A program made the position numbers and the translations under genes. Shown piece after piece: positions 34,400 to 44,926 of a stretch of 45,613 nt of DNA. The notes below the pieces were generated by a model, which was not told where the DNA came from, did not search any database, and worked only from the letters and a program-made list of their open reading frames with translations. Each line of letters begins with the position of its first letter. Position 1 is the stretch's first letter. The stretch is from an uncultured Craurococcus sp. (GTDB lineage: Bacteria; Pseudomonadota; Alphaproteobacteria; Acetobacterales; Acetobacteraceae). The stretch spans positions 1-45,613 of the forward strand of contig CADCTD010000147.1 in the NCBI GenBank assembly GCA_902805545.1, read 5' to 3'.

Positions 34400-34477
34400 T
34401 CAGGAAGCCATCTCCGCAGTGGCGGTGACGATGATCCAGGCCGCAGGCAGGGCACGCGGCATATGGCAATGAGACAC
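34400..34477 (-). CDS. Unrecognised 25-residue protein with an exceptional ribosome binding site
   Basis: GTG at 34477 to TGA at 34400. It begins MSHCHMPRALPAAW, goes on with a hydrophobic stretch (IIVTATA) and ends EMAS. The 16 bases just before the GTG, GAAAGGAGGTGATCCA, are an uninterrupted complement of the expected 3' end of alphaproteobacterial 16S rRNA, with seven bases between the AGGAGG core and the start. A terminator-like hairpin stands on each side (34517-34538 upstream, 34333-34366 downstream), so it is a unit of its own after livK. It could be a secreted or membrane micropeptide, a regulatory leader or a dual-function small RNA; I know of no match. Confidence 0.55.
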   Translation of the reverse strand: MSHCHMPRALPAAWIIVTATAEMAS

Positions 34478-34493
34478 TGGATCACCTCCTTTC
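34478..34493 (-). promoter_or_regulatory. Full-length Shine-Dalgarno sequence
   Basis: The minus strand reads GAAAGGAGGTGATCCA directly before GTG 34477. Most genes in this window have four to six pairing bases, whereas this has 16 in a row. Such a long match may either drive very strong initiation or slow the ribosome's escape. Confidence 0.7.
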
Positions 34494-34516
34494 GGTTGTT
34501 GACGACTGGGGCGAAG

Positions 34517-34538
34517 ATGGGCCCGTAAGGGGGCCCAT
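34517..34538. terminator. Hairpin after livK
   Basis: ATGGGCCC and GGGCCCAT make an 8-bp perfect stem with a 6-nt loop, extended by a few A-T/G-U pairs, 9 bp past the livK stop. It probably ends the liv transcript and separates it from the 25-codon frame. Confidence 0.7.
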
Positions 34539-34546
34539 TTCAAGCA

Positions 34547-35671
34547 CTACATCTGCACGTAGTCGCCGTTCTTCCAGACATAGAAGACATAATCCGGCAC
34601 GGTGACATCGCCTTTCCGGTCGAAGGCGATGTCGCCGAGCACGGTCTGCCACGGGCCGCTCGCCTTCATCGCATCGGCCACCCTCTTGGCGTCGAGGCTG
34701 TTGATCTTGGCCGCGGCGGCGGCCCAGATCTGCACGGCGGCATAGGTGTAGAGGACGTAGCCCTCGGGATCGATGTTCTTCGCCTTGAAGGTCTGCACCA
34801 CGGAGGCGGCGCTGGCGCGCTTGCGCGGGTCGCTGCTGAAGGTCATCAGCGCGCCCTCGCCGGCGGCGCCGGTGATCTGCCAGAAATCCTTGGTGACGAG
34901 GGCGTCGCCGCCGATCAGCGTCACATTCATCCCCTGCTCCTTGGCCTGGCGGAGGATGAGCCCGGCCTCGGTGTAGTAGCCGCCGACATAGATGATCTCG
35001 ACGCCGGCGCTCTTCAGGCGGGAGACGAGGGCGTTGTAGTCGCGCTCGCCCGGGTTGTAGGCGGCATAGATCGTCTCCTGCACGCCGCCGGCGTTCAGCG
35101 CCTTCTTGGTCTCGTCGGCGAGGCCCTTCCCGTAGGCCTGGTTGTCGTGGAGGATCGCCACCTTCTTGCCCGGATAGGTGCGGGCGATGTAGGTGCCGGC
35201 GATCTGGCCCTGCTGGTCGTCCCGCCCGCAGACGCGGAAGGTGTTCCAGGCGCCGTCATCGGTGAATTTGGGGTTGGTGCTGGCCGGGCTGATCTGCAGC
35301 ACCCCCTCCTCCGCATAGACCTTGCTGGCGGGGATGGAGCTGCCGGAGCAGTAGTGGCCGGCGACCAGGGCGACGCGGCGCCCGGCGAGCTGGTTGGCGA
35401 CGGAGACGGCCTGGCGCGGGTCGCAGGCATCGTCGGCGATCTCGAGGGCGAGCTGGCGGCCGAGCACGCCGCCCTTGGCGTTCAGGTCGGCGACGACCTG
35501 TTGCGCGCCGGTCTTCATCTGCTCGCCGGCGGCGGCGTTGGAGCCGGTCATCGGCCCGGCGCAGGCGATGCGGATGGGCCCGCCCCCTTGCGCGAAGGCC
35601 GGGCGGATCAGCCCCGGGCCGGCCAGCGCGATGCCGGCGGTGCCGGCGATCAGTCCCCTGCGATTGAGCAT
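34547..35671 (-). CDS. livK: Branched-chain amino acid-type ABC transporter, substrate-binding protein
   Basis: A 374-residue periplasmic binding protein (Peripla_BP_6 family). The signal is MLNRRGLIAGTAGIALAGPG, with an RR that allows Tat export, cleaved after AFA. The mature start PIRIACAGPMTGSNAAAGEQ is typical of LivJ/LivK; related proteins also bind amides, urea or aromatic acids, so leucine is not certain. It is the last gene of the liv cluster, 83 bp after livF, and has an AGGGAAAG ribosome binding site. A hairpin follows the stop. Confidence 0.93.
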   Translation of the reverse strand: MLNRRGLIAGTAGIALAGPGLIRPAFAQGGGPIRIACAGPMTGSNAAAGEQMKTGAQQVVADLNAKGGVLGRQLALEIADDACDPRQAVSVANQLAGRRVALVAGHYCSGSSIPASKVYAEEGVLQISPASTNPKFTDDGAWNTFRVCGRDDQQGQIAGTYIARTYPGKKVAILHDNQAYGKGLADETKKALNAGGVQETIYAAYNPGERDYNALVSRLKSAGVEIIYVGGYYTEAGLILRQAKEQGMNVTLIGGDALVTKDFWQITGAAGEGALMTFSSDPRKRASAASVVQTFKAKNIDPEGYVLYTYAAVQIWAAAAAKINSLDAKRVADAMKASGPWQTVLGDIAFDRKGDVTVPDYVFYVWKNGDYVQM

Positions 35672-35754
35672 GGTCGTGCTTTCCCTGTCGGTGCCGCTGC
35701 CCTCGGGGCAGCTTGGTGGCGATGTTAGGCGAATGAAGCCGGCCGCTCCAACTG

Positions 35755-36476
<722 letters not shown>

Positions 36477-36480
<4 letters not shown>

Positions 36481-37282
36481 GCGGAGGCCACCTCCTCCTC
36501 CTCCTCGCCGAGATAGGCGGCGATGACCTTGACGTTGCCGCGCACCTCGGCCGGCGTGCCGTCGGCGATCAGCACGCCATGGTCGAGCACCACCACACGG
36601 TCGCTGATGCGCATGACGACGCCCATGTCGTGCTCGATGAGCAGGATGGAGGTGCCCTCCCCGCGGATGTCGAGGAGCAGCTTGGCCAGCTCGTCCGATT
36701 CGCGCGGGTTGAGGCCGGCGGCGGGCTCGTCGAGGCAGAGCAGGGCGGGCTCGGTGCACATGGCCCGCGCGATCTCGAGCCGGCGCTGCTGGCCATAGGG
36801 CAGGGCGCCGGCCGGGTCGTCCGCCCGCTCCATCAGGTTGGTGGCGGCGAGCCAGCGCTTGGCGCGCTCCACCGCCAGCCGCTCGGCCTTGGGGTAGCGC
36901 GAGAGGCCGAGCACCGCGCCGATGCCCCAGCCGGTCGCCGCCATCAGCGTGTTGTGCTGCGCGATCAGCAGGTTCTCCAGTGATGTCATGCCGGGAAAGA
37001 GGCGGATGTTCTGGAAGGTGCGGGCGACGCCGGCGCGGGCGATCCTGTGGCCGGCGAGGCGCTGCAGCTCCGTCGGCAGCGCGCCCGGCTTGTGCAGGCG
37101 GATGATGCCGTCGCTCGGCCGGTAGAAGCCGGTGACGCAGTTGAAGAGCGTCGTCTTGCCGGCGCCGTTCGGCCCGATCAGGGCGGTGATCTCGCCGAGG
37201 CCGGCCGCGAAGGAGACGGAGGAGACGGCGGTGAGGCCGCCGAAGCGCATGGTGAGGCCCTGGACCTCGAGGATGGGGCGCG

Positions 37283-37286
<4 letters not shown>
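36477..37286 (-). CDS. livG: Branched-chain amino acid-type ABC transporter, ATP-binding protein LivG
   Basis: A 269-residue ATPase subunit. Walker A is GPNGAGKTT at 38-46, the family-specific ARTFQNIRLFPGMTSLENLL follows, the signature LPYGQQRRLEIARAM takes the place of LSGGQ as usual in LivG, and Walker B is LLCLDEPAAGLNP. The C-terminus has an acidic run of five Glu, which is uncommon. The ATG at 37286 lies inside the livM stop (4-bp overlap). Confidence 0.95.
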
Positions 37287-39477
<2,191 letters not shown>

Positions 39478-39610
39478 GCCGCCCTCCAGCCCGTGTTTCC
39501 CTGTTGCCCCGAAGCTAGCCATGCTTTCGGCCCCGGCATAGCGGAAGTTGCCGTGCCGCAGCGCGGGGGCGATGATCCCTGCCTGAGCCTTGAGCGGAGG
39601 AAACAGGACG

Positions 39611-40225
39611 ATGGCTTCGGATGCGGCACTCCCCCCCGATGACGGCCGCAGCGGCCGCCTGCCGCCGATTCCCGAGGAGCGGCTGACGGAGGCGCAACGG
39701 CGCGTGGCCGCAGGCATTTCCGGCGGGCCGCGGGGCGGGCTGCGCGGGCCATTCCCGGCGCTGCTGCGCAGCCCGGAGCTGGCCGACCGCTTCCAGCGGG
39801 TCGGCGAGTATCTCCGCTTCAACAGCTCCATCCCGACGGCGTTGAACGAGCTGGCGATCCTCGTGACGGCCAGGACATGGTCGGCGCAGTTCGAGTGGTA
39901 TGCGCATCACCTCCTGGCGATGAAGGCCGGGCTGCCGCCCGCCATCGCCGAGGCCATCGCCGAGGGATGCCGGCCGGAGGGCATGGATGCGGACCAGTCC
40001 ATCGTCTACGACTTCTGCACCGAGCTGCACACGACCCATGCCGTCTCGGATGCGACCTATGCGGCGGCGCGGGAGCGCTTCGGCGAGCAGGGCGTCGTCG
40101 AGCTGCTCGGGGTCAGCGGCTACTACGTGGCGGTGGCGATGGTCCTCAACGTCGCCCAGGTGCCGCTGCCGCCCGGCATGCCGGAGCCGCTGAAGCCGCT
40201 GCCCCGGCCCGGGTCCCCGGGTTGA
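39611..40225 (+). CDS. Carboxymuconolactone decarboxylase family protein
   Basis: A 204-residue all-helical protein of the CMD/AhpD superfamily. The family motif with Glu-Trp-x-x-His is present (SAQFEWYAHHLLAMKAGL), but there is no CxxC, so it is not an AhpD-type peroxidase. Long CMD proteins of this sort occur with organic acid and aromatic acid degradation genes. GAGCGGAGGAAA precedes the ATG at 39611. An acyl-CoA ligase gene follows 80 bp later. Confidence 0.88.
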   Translation: MASDAALPPDDGRSGRLPPIPEERLTEAQRRVAAGISGGPRGGLRGPFPALLRSPELADRFQRVGEYLRFNSSIPTALNELAILVTARTWSAQFEWYAHHLLAMKAGLPPAIAEAIAEGCRPEGMDADQSIVYDFCTELHTTHAVSDATYAAARERFGEQGVVELLGVSGYYVAVAMVLNVAQVPLPPGMPEPLKPLPRPGSPG

Positions 40226-40305
40226 CCGGGGCGGGACCAGGGCTAGGCTGACGCCCGTCCAAGGAAGGCCGCCCGTGCAAGGGCGGGCAGCATCGGGAGG
40301 GGCGT

Positions 40306-42456
40306 TTGCAGCACCACGTCACGGACGGCCGGGCCGGGCCGGAACCCTTGCGCGATCCCGCCAGCCTGCGCCGCCTGCTGTCCCCCCGCAGCGTCGCCGT
40401 GGTCGGCGTCTCGGCCGACCCGATCGGCTTCGGCGCCCGCAGCATCGGCAACATGCGCGGCTTCGACGGCCCGGTCTGGGCGGTGAACCCGAAATATGCC
40501 GGGCAGGAGCTGCACGGCTTCCCCTGCGTCGGCAGCATCGCCGACCTGCCCGAGGCGCCGGATTGCGTGCTGCTCGCCCTGCCGCGCACCGGCATCCTGC
40601 CGGCGGTGGAGGCCTGCATCGAGAAGGGCGCGGGCGGCATCATCGCCTTCGCCTCCGGCTATGGCGAGACCGGGCTTGCCGACCGCATCGCGGAGGAGGA
40701 GGCGCTGCGCGACCGCTGCCGCGCCGCGGGCCTGCCGCTGGTCGGCGTCAACTGCCTCGGCATCGTCGACCATGTGCTGAAGGCCGGCGTCACCTTCATG
40801 CCGGAATATGCGCGGCTGACGGCGCCGCCCGGCGGAGTCGCCATCACCAGCCAGTCGGGCGCGCTCGGCTATGCGCTGATGCAGGCCGCCGAGCGCGGCT
40901 TCTCCGTCTGCCACATGACGACGGCGGGGAATGCGACGGACCTCGATGTCTGCGACCTCGCCGCCTACCAGCTCTCCATGCCGGAATGCCGCGCGGTGGC
41001 GCTGGCGGTGGAGGGGCTGCGCGACGGGCGGCGGCTGGCCCTGCTCGGCGAGGTGGCGCGGCAGGCGGGCAAGCCCATCGTCGTGCTGAAGCTCGGACGT
41101 GGTGAGGCGGGCGCGGCGGCGGCCGTGTCGCATACCGGCTCGCTGGCCGGCAGCGCCGCCGCCTGGTCCGCCGCCTTCCGCCGGGCCGGGATGGTGGAGG
41201 TCGAGGATTTCGACGCGCTGCTGGAGACGGCCGCAATGTTCGCCAAGGCGCCGCCGCCGACGGCGCCGGGCGTTGCCATCATCACCCCCTCGGGCGGCGC
41301 CGGCATCATGGCCGCCGACCATGCCGAGGCGCTGGGCCTGTCCATGCCGCAGCCCATGCCGCAGACCGAGGCGGTGCTGCGCGCCGCAATCCCTGATTTC
41401 GGCGCGCCGCGCAACCCCTGCGACCTCACCGCCCAGGTCGCGTCCAACCCCGCCAGCTACGACGCCTGCATGGAGGCGATGCTCAGCGACCCGCAATATG
41501 GCTGCGCAGTCATGCCGGTGGTCTATTCCCACCACGCCTCGACGCAGGTCAGGATGGAGCAGCTCCGCCCCTATGCGCGGAAATTCGGCAAGCCGCTGCT
41601 GATCGCCTGGATCCCGGAGCAGCTCGAGGGGCCGGGCGCCGTCGCGGCGGATTCCGTGCCGGAGCTGATCCTCTTCCGCTCCATGCGGCGGCTGATGAAT
41701 GCCGTGCGGCTCTGGCTCGAGTATCACGGCCAGGCGCCGGCCGGCACGCCGGCGCGGCCGCCTGGGCTCGAGGCGGCGCTCGCCAGCCTGCCCACGGGCG
41801 ACGCGGTGCTGATGGAGGCGGAGGCGAAGGCGCTCTTCGCCAAGGTCGGCATGCCGGTGGTGGAGGAGCGCCGTGCCGCGAGCGCCGCCGAAGCCGCCGA
41901 GGCCGCCGCCGCGCTCGGCTTCCCCGTGGTGCTGAAGCTCGACAGCCCGGACATCGCGCACAAGACCGAGGTGGGCGGCGTGAAGCTGAACCTGGCCGAC
42001 CGGGGGGCGGTCGAGGCCGCCTTCGGCGTCATCATGGCCTCGGCGCGGCAGCATGCGCCGCAGGCGAGGCTCGACGGCGTGCTGATCCAGCGCATGTCCC
42101 GCGCGGGTGTGGAGATCATCCTTGGAGCAAGGCGGGATGGGCAGTTCGGCTCTCTCGTCCTGGTCGGCACCGGGGGCGTGCAGGCGGAGCTCTGGCGCGA
42201 CGTGGCGCTCGATCTCGCCCCGGTCAGCCCCGAGCGGGCGGAAGCGATGCTGCGGAGCCTCAAGGGCTTCCCGCTGCTCGATGGCTTCCGCGGCGGGCCG
42301 CGCGCCGACATCCCCGCCATTGCCGAGGCCGTCTCCGCCTTCTCCGTACTGGTGGCGGAGGCGGGGCCGCGCATCGAGGAGGCGGAGGTCAACCCGCTGA
42401 TCTGCGGCGACTGGGGCTGCCTCGCCGTCGACGGGCTGGTACGGTGCGGCGCGTGA
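40306..42456 (+). CDS. NDP-forming acyl-CoA synthetase family protein (acetate-CoA ligase-like)
   Basis: A 716-residue fusion of the alpha and beta parts of ADP-forming acyl-CoA synthetases. Residues 20-140 are the CoA-binding Rossmann domain (LSPRSVAVVGVSADPIGFGA), then come two succinyl-CoA ligase-like domains with the phosphorylated His in SHTGSLAG at about 276, and residues about 490-716 are an ATP-grasp domain. It can activate an acid to its CoA ester. The start seems to be TTG at 40306, a few bases after GGGAGGGG. The position beside the liv cluster hints that the imported compound may be its substrate; this is inference. Confidence 0.9.
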   Translation: MQHHVTDGRAGPEPLRDPASLRRLLSPRSVAVVGVSADPIGFGARSIGNMRGFDGPVWAVNPKYAGQELHGFPCVGSIADLPEAPDCVLLALPRTGILPAVEACIEKGAGGIIAFASGYGETGLADRIAEEEALRDRCRAAGLPLVGVNCLGIVDHVLKAGVTFMPEYARLTAPPGGVAITSQSGALGYALMQAAERGFSVCHMTTAGNATDLDVCDLAAYQLSMPECRAVALAVEGLRDGRRLALLGEVARQAGKPIVVLKLGRGEAGAAAAVSHTGSLAGSAAAWSAAFRRAGMVEVEDFDALLETAAMFAKAPPPTAPGVAIITPSGGAGIMAADHAEALGLSMPQPMPQTEAVLRAAIPDFGAPRNPCDLTAQVASNPASYDACMEAMLSDPQYGCAVMPVVYSHHASTQVRMEQLRPYARKFGKPLLIAWIPEQLEGPGAVAADSVPELILFRSMRRLMNAVRLWLEYHGQAPAGTPARPPGLEAALASLPTGDAVLMEAEAKALFAKVGMPVVEERRAASAAEAAEAAAALGFPVVLKLDSPDIAHKTEVGGVKLNLADRGAVEAAFGVIMASARQHAPQARLDGVLIQRMSRAGVEIILGARRDGQFGSLVLVGTGGVQAELWRDVALDLAPVSPERAEAMLRSLKGFPLLDGFRGGPRADIPAIAEAVSAFSVLVAEAGPRIEEAEVNPLICGDWGCLAVDGLVRCGA

Positions 42457-42463
42457 CATATCA
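42454..42463. promoter_or_regulatory. Possible GntR-family operator (weak)
   Basis: TGACATATCA differs by one base from the TGATATATCA core found at 43783. It overlaps the stop of the acyl-CoA ligase gene and lies before the DUF6166 gene. Confidence 0.35.
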
Positions 42464-42508
42464 GCCGGCGATGGCGTAGCATCCCGCCCGCGCATGGGAC
42501 GGGGTGGG

Positions 42509-42802
42509 ATGGCGAAGGTCTATGAGGGCGGGCGTGGCCTGGCCGGGGCGGAGGTCACGGTCGATGGCGCGCCGCTCGACCCGCGCTTCGACCTGCGCCG
42601 CTTCTCGCCCATGGGCTTCGAATGGACCTATGAGGGCGACGGGCCGCGCCAGCTTGCACTCGCCCTGCTGGCCGACCATCTCGGCGATCCGGAGCGGGCC
42701 CTGGCGCTGACCGAGGCCTTCATGCGCGTGGTGGTGGCCCGGCTCGACAATGCCTGGCTGCTGACCTCCGACGAGATCGATGCGGCACTGTCATGCTTGT
42801 AG
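42509..42802 (+). CDS. DUF6166 family protein
   Basis: A 97-residue soluble protein. SPMGFEWTYEGDGPRQLALA, then LLADHLGDPERAL, and at the end LTSDEIDAAL match what I recall for DUF6166, a family without a known function often near mobile or regulatory genes. The start at 42509 has a GGGACGGGGTGGG site before it; ATG 42494 would add five residues without a site. Confidence 0.75.
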   Translation: MAKVYEGGRGLAGAEVTVDGAPLDPRFDLRRFSPMGFEWTYEGDGPRQLALALLADHLGDPERALALTEAFMRVVVARLDNAWLLTSDEIDAALSCL

Positions 42803-42909
42803 GTTGCAGGCTGTGCGCGACGCGAGGGAGCACACGACTGGCGGCATCGCCACCAATCATGCGCTCGACCCGATGGACAACCCTCCCTAAACCCGGCTTT
42901 CCGCAGGGC

Positions 42910-42919
42910 GGATATATCA
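42910..42919. promoter_or_regulatory. Possible GntR-family operator
   Basis: GGATATATCA, one base off the TGATATATCA core, in the AT-rich part of the 252-bp gap before the GntR gene. It could be an autoregulatory site. Confidence 0.45.
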
Positions 42920-42963
42920 ATGACGCATTCGACGGTCGGTAGAGCTGCCGCTGATATGTGGCT

Positions 42964-42973
42964 TGATATATCT
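42964..42973. promoter_or_regulatory. Possible GntR-family operator
   Basis: TGATATATCT, one base off the core, about 80 bp before the GntR gene. A partial copy, TGATATGTGG, begins 12 bases earlier at 42952, so two sites may lie on about the same face of the helix. Confidence 0.5.
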
Positions 42974-43054
42974 CTCGCATCCAGTGTCGCCGGTGAGCCG
43001 CGCCGTGTCAACCGGCTGGCCTTCCCGCAGACATGTCGCTGAAAAGCTCCCATC

Positions 43055-43762
43055 ATGCCCGACCACACGCCGCCCCGCCGCTCACCCTCGCTCCGCCGCC
43101 AGCGCGGCCTTCCCGATGCCGCCGCGACGATGACCGAACAGGCCTATCGCGCCATCGAGGAGGCGATCGTCACCCTCGCCCTTCAACCGGGCGAGGTGGT
43201 CAGCGAGGCGCAGCTCTCCGCCAAATGCGGCTTCGGCCGGACGCCGGTGCGGGAGGCGCTGCAGCGCCTGGCGCGGGAGAGGCTGGTGCGTATCCTGCCC
43301 CGGCGCGGCATCGTCGTGGCGCCGGTCGACATCCGCGAGCAGCTTCGCCTGCTCGAGGTGCGGCGCGAGATCGAGCGACTGACCGCCCGCGCCGCCGCCC
43401 GCCGCGCCGATGCCGCCCAGCGCGCCCGGCTCCGCGGCATCGCCGATGCGATGGAGGAGGCGGCGCGGAACAGCGACGAGACCGGCTTCCTCCGCCTCGA
43501 CCGCGAGCTGAACCTGCTGGTGCTGGACGCCGCCCATAACGAGTTCGCCGCCGCGGCCATGGCGCTGATGCACGGGCTGTCGCGCCGCTTCTGGTTCATC
43601 CACTGGCGGCGCAGCGCCGGGCTGCCGGAAGCGGCGGCGGCGCATGCGCTGCTCGCCCGCGGCATCGCCGATGGCGAGGCGGCGGCGGCCGCCGCCGCCT
43701 CGGATGCGCTGCTCGACTACATCGAGAGCTTCACCCGGGCGACGGTCGGGCCGGAGCCTTGA
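43055..43762 (+). CDS. GntR-family regulator with FCD effector domain
   Basis: A 235-residue repressor or activator of the FadR subfamily. The winged helix (about 25-95) contains LQPGEVVSEAQLSAKCGFGR followed by TPVREALQRLARERLV. The C-terminal FCD domain (about 100-225) has DRELNLLVLDAAHNEF and a His in MHGLSRRFW, residues that hold a metal and effector acid in this family. AT-rich TGATATATCA-like palindromes lie both before this gene and before the following fatty acid hydroxylase gene, which is 50 bp downstream, so it probably regulates itself and that gene. The ribosome binding site is weak. Confidence 0.93.
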   Translation: MPDHTPPRRSPSLRRQRGLPDAAATMTEQAYRAIEEAIVTLALQPGEVVSEAQLSAKCGFGRTPVREALQRLARERLVRILPRRGIVVAPVDIREQLRLLEVRREIERLTARAAARRADAAQRARLRGIADAMEEAARNSDETGFLRLDRELNLLVLDAAHNEFAAAAMALMHGLSRRFWFIHWRRSAGLPEAAAAHALLARGIADGEAAAAAAASDALLDYIESFTRATVGPEP

Positions 43763-43780
43763 CCCTGCCTCCGGCCGCGT

Positions 43781-43794
43781 GCTGATATATCAGC
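43781..43794. promoter_or_regulatory. Perfect 14-bp palindrome, likely operator of the hydroxylase gene
   Basis: GCTGATATATCAGC is fully symmetrical and lies 18 bp before the fatty acid hydroxylase start. In this genome such an AT-rich palindrome is uncommon. FCD-type GntR proteins bind short AT-centred palindromes of this sort. Confidence 0.7.
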
Positions 43795-43812
43795 AACAGG
43801 CGGAGGGATGGC

Positions 43813-44625
43813 ATGCCAGACAGCCCCATGGACGCAGCGCTGCGGCGCGAGCGGCTCTCCCGGCGGCAGGAGGCCTTCCGCGCCGATTTCCGGGCGAAGA
43901 TCGGGCGGCTCTACCATGGCTGGGCGCATGTGGCGCTGATCTATGCCATCGGCGGCGCGGCCATCTGGTATGCGGCGCGGCAGGTGGCGGCGCCGGCCTG
44001 GTATGAGTGGCTGGTGGTGCCGGTTGCCTTCCTCGGCGCCAACCTCTTCGAGTGGTGGATCCATCAGTACGTGATGCACCGGCCCCTGCGGGGCTTCATG
44101 GGCATCTACAAGCGGCACACGCTGGCGCATCACCAGTTCTTCACCGAGACCGAATACACCATCGACGATGCGCGGGACTTCCGCATCGTCTTCTTCCCGC
44201 CCTATGCGCTGATCACCTTCCTCGCCCTGTCGCTGGTGCCATGCCTGGCGCTGCGGGCCATCGGCCTGCCGGATGCGGGCTGGCTGCTGCTGATCACCAA
44301 CACGGCGCTCTACCTCAATTACGAGCTTTTCCATTTCTGCTGCCATGTGAAGGACGACCGGATCGTCCGGCACATTCCCTTCGTCAACACGATCCGCCGC
44401 CATCATGCCGCGCATCACGACACCGCCATCATGATGGAACGCAACTTCAACCTGACCTATCCGATCGCCGACTGGCTCTTCGGCACGAGCGACCTTCGGC
44501 GCGGGCTGCTCGGCCATCTGCTGAACGGCTACGACACGACGCATCGCCGGCCTGACCTGAAGCGGGTGCGGCACGGCACGGACGACCCGCAGGCCGGAAA
44601 GCCGCGGCTCGCGGCGGCGGAGTAG
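43813..44625 (+). CDS. Sterol desaturase / fatty acid hydroxylase superfamily membrane enzyme
   Basis: A 270-residue di-iron membrane oxygenase. Histidine boxes are HQYVMHR (about 88), HTLAHHQ (about 104), HFCCH (about 180) and HHAAHH (about 199), the arrangement of the fatty acid hydroxylase superfamily; about four hydrophobic spans lie between them. It may hydroxylate or desaturate a lipid or carotenoid-like chain. GGAGGG precedes the ATG. A palindromic operator lies in its promoter, and the GntR gene is just upstream. Confidence 0.9.
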   Translation: MPDSPMDAALRRERLSRRQEAFRADFRAKIGRLYHGWAHVALIYAIGGAAIWYAARQVAAPAWYEWLVVPVAFLGANLFEWWIHQYVMHRPLRGFMGIYKRHTLAHHQFFTETEYTIDDARDFRIVFFPPYALITFLALSLVPCLALRAIGLPDAGWLLLITNTALYLNYELFHFCCHVKDDRIVRHIPFVNTIRRHHAAHHDTAIMMERNFNLTYPIADWLFGTSDLRRGLLGHLLNGYDTTHRRPDLKRVRHGTDDPQAGKPRLAAAE

Positions 44626-44629
44626 GGCG

Positions 44630-44833
44630 ATGGCCGCGCTCAGGCCGCTGGATGGCGGGCAGATCAAGACCTCCCGCGCGTCGCTGATCGGCGGCATCGC
44701 GGTCGGGATCGGCGTCGCGGTGCTCTGGGGGGCCCTGGCGCAGGACCTGGGCGCGGGGCCTGCCGCGGCCCTGCTGCCCGCCGCCCTGGCCGGGCTGTTG
44801 GCCGGCCTCTGGGTCTGGCGGGCGGATTTGTAG
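44630..44833 (+). CDS. Small two-span membrane protein
   Basis: A 67-residue protein with a short charged start and two hydrophobic stretches (SLIGGIAVGIGVAVLWGALA and then AALLPAALAGLLAGLWVW). No family is recognised. It begins 4 bp after the hydroxylase stop and has GGCGGCGGAG before its ATG, so it is probably cotranscribed and might assist that membrane enzyme. Confidence 0.6.
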   Translation: MAALRPLDGGQIKTSRASLIGGIAVGIGVAVLWGALAQDLGAGPAAALLPAALAGLLAGLWVWRADL

Positions 44834-44926
44834 CGGCGCATTTGCAACAGCCGGAACAGTTCCCGCGCCGCTTGCGCAACCGATCGCGTCCTTCGTCGTT
44901 TTCGGAAGGAACGGAGAGGAGCGGCC

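Noticed and set aside
34477-34493. The plus strand here is the same as the expected 3' end of 16S rRNA, as if an rRNA fragment were inserted
   Set aside because: The bases next to it do not resemble 16S helix 45, and the match ends exactly at a minus-strand start codon, so a ribosome binding site explains it better.
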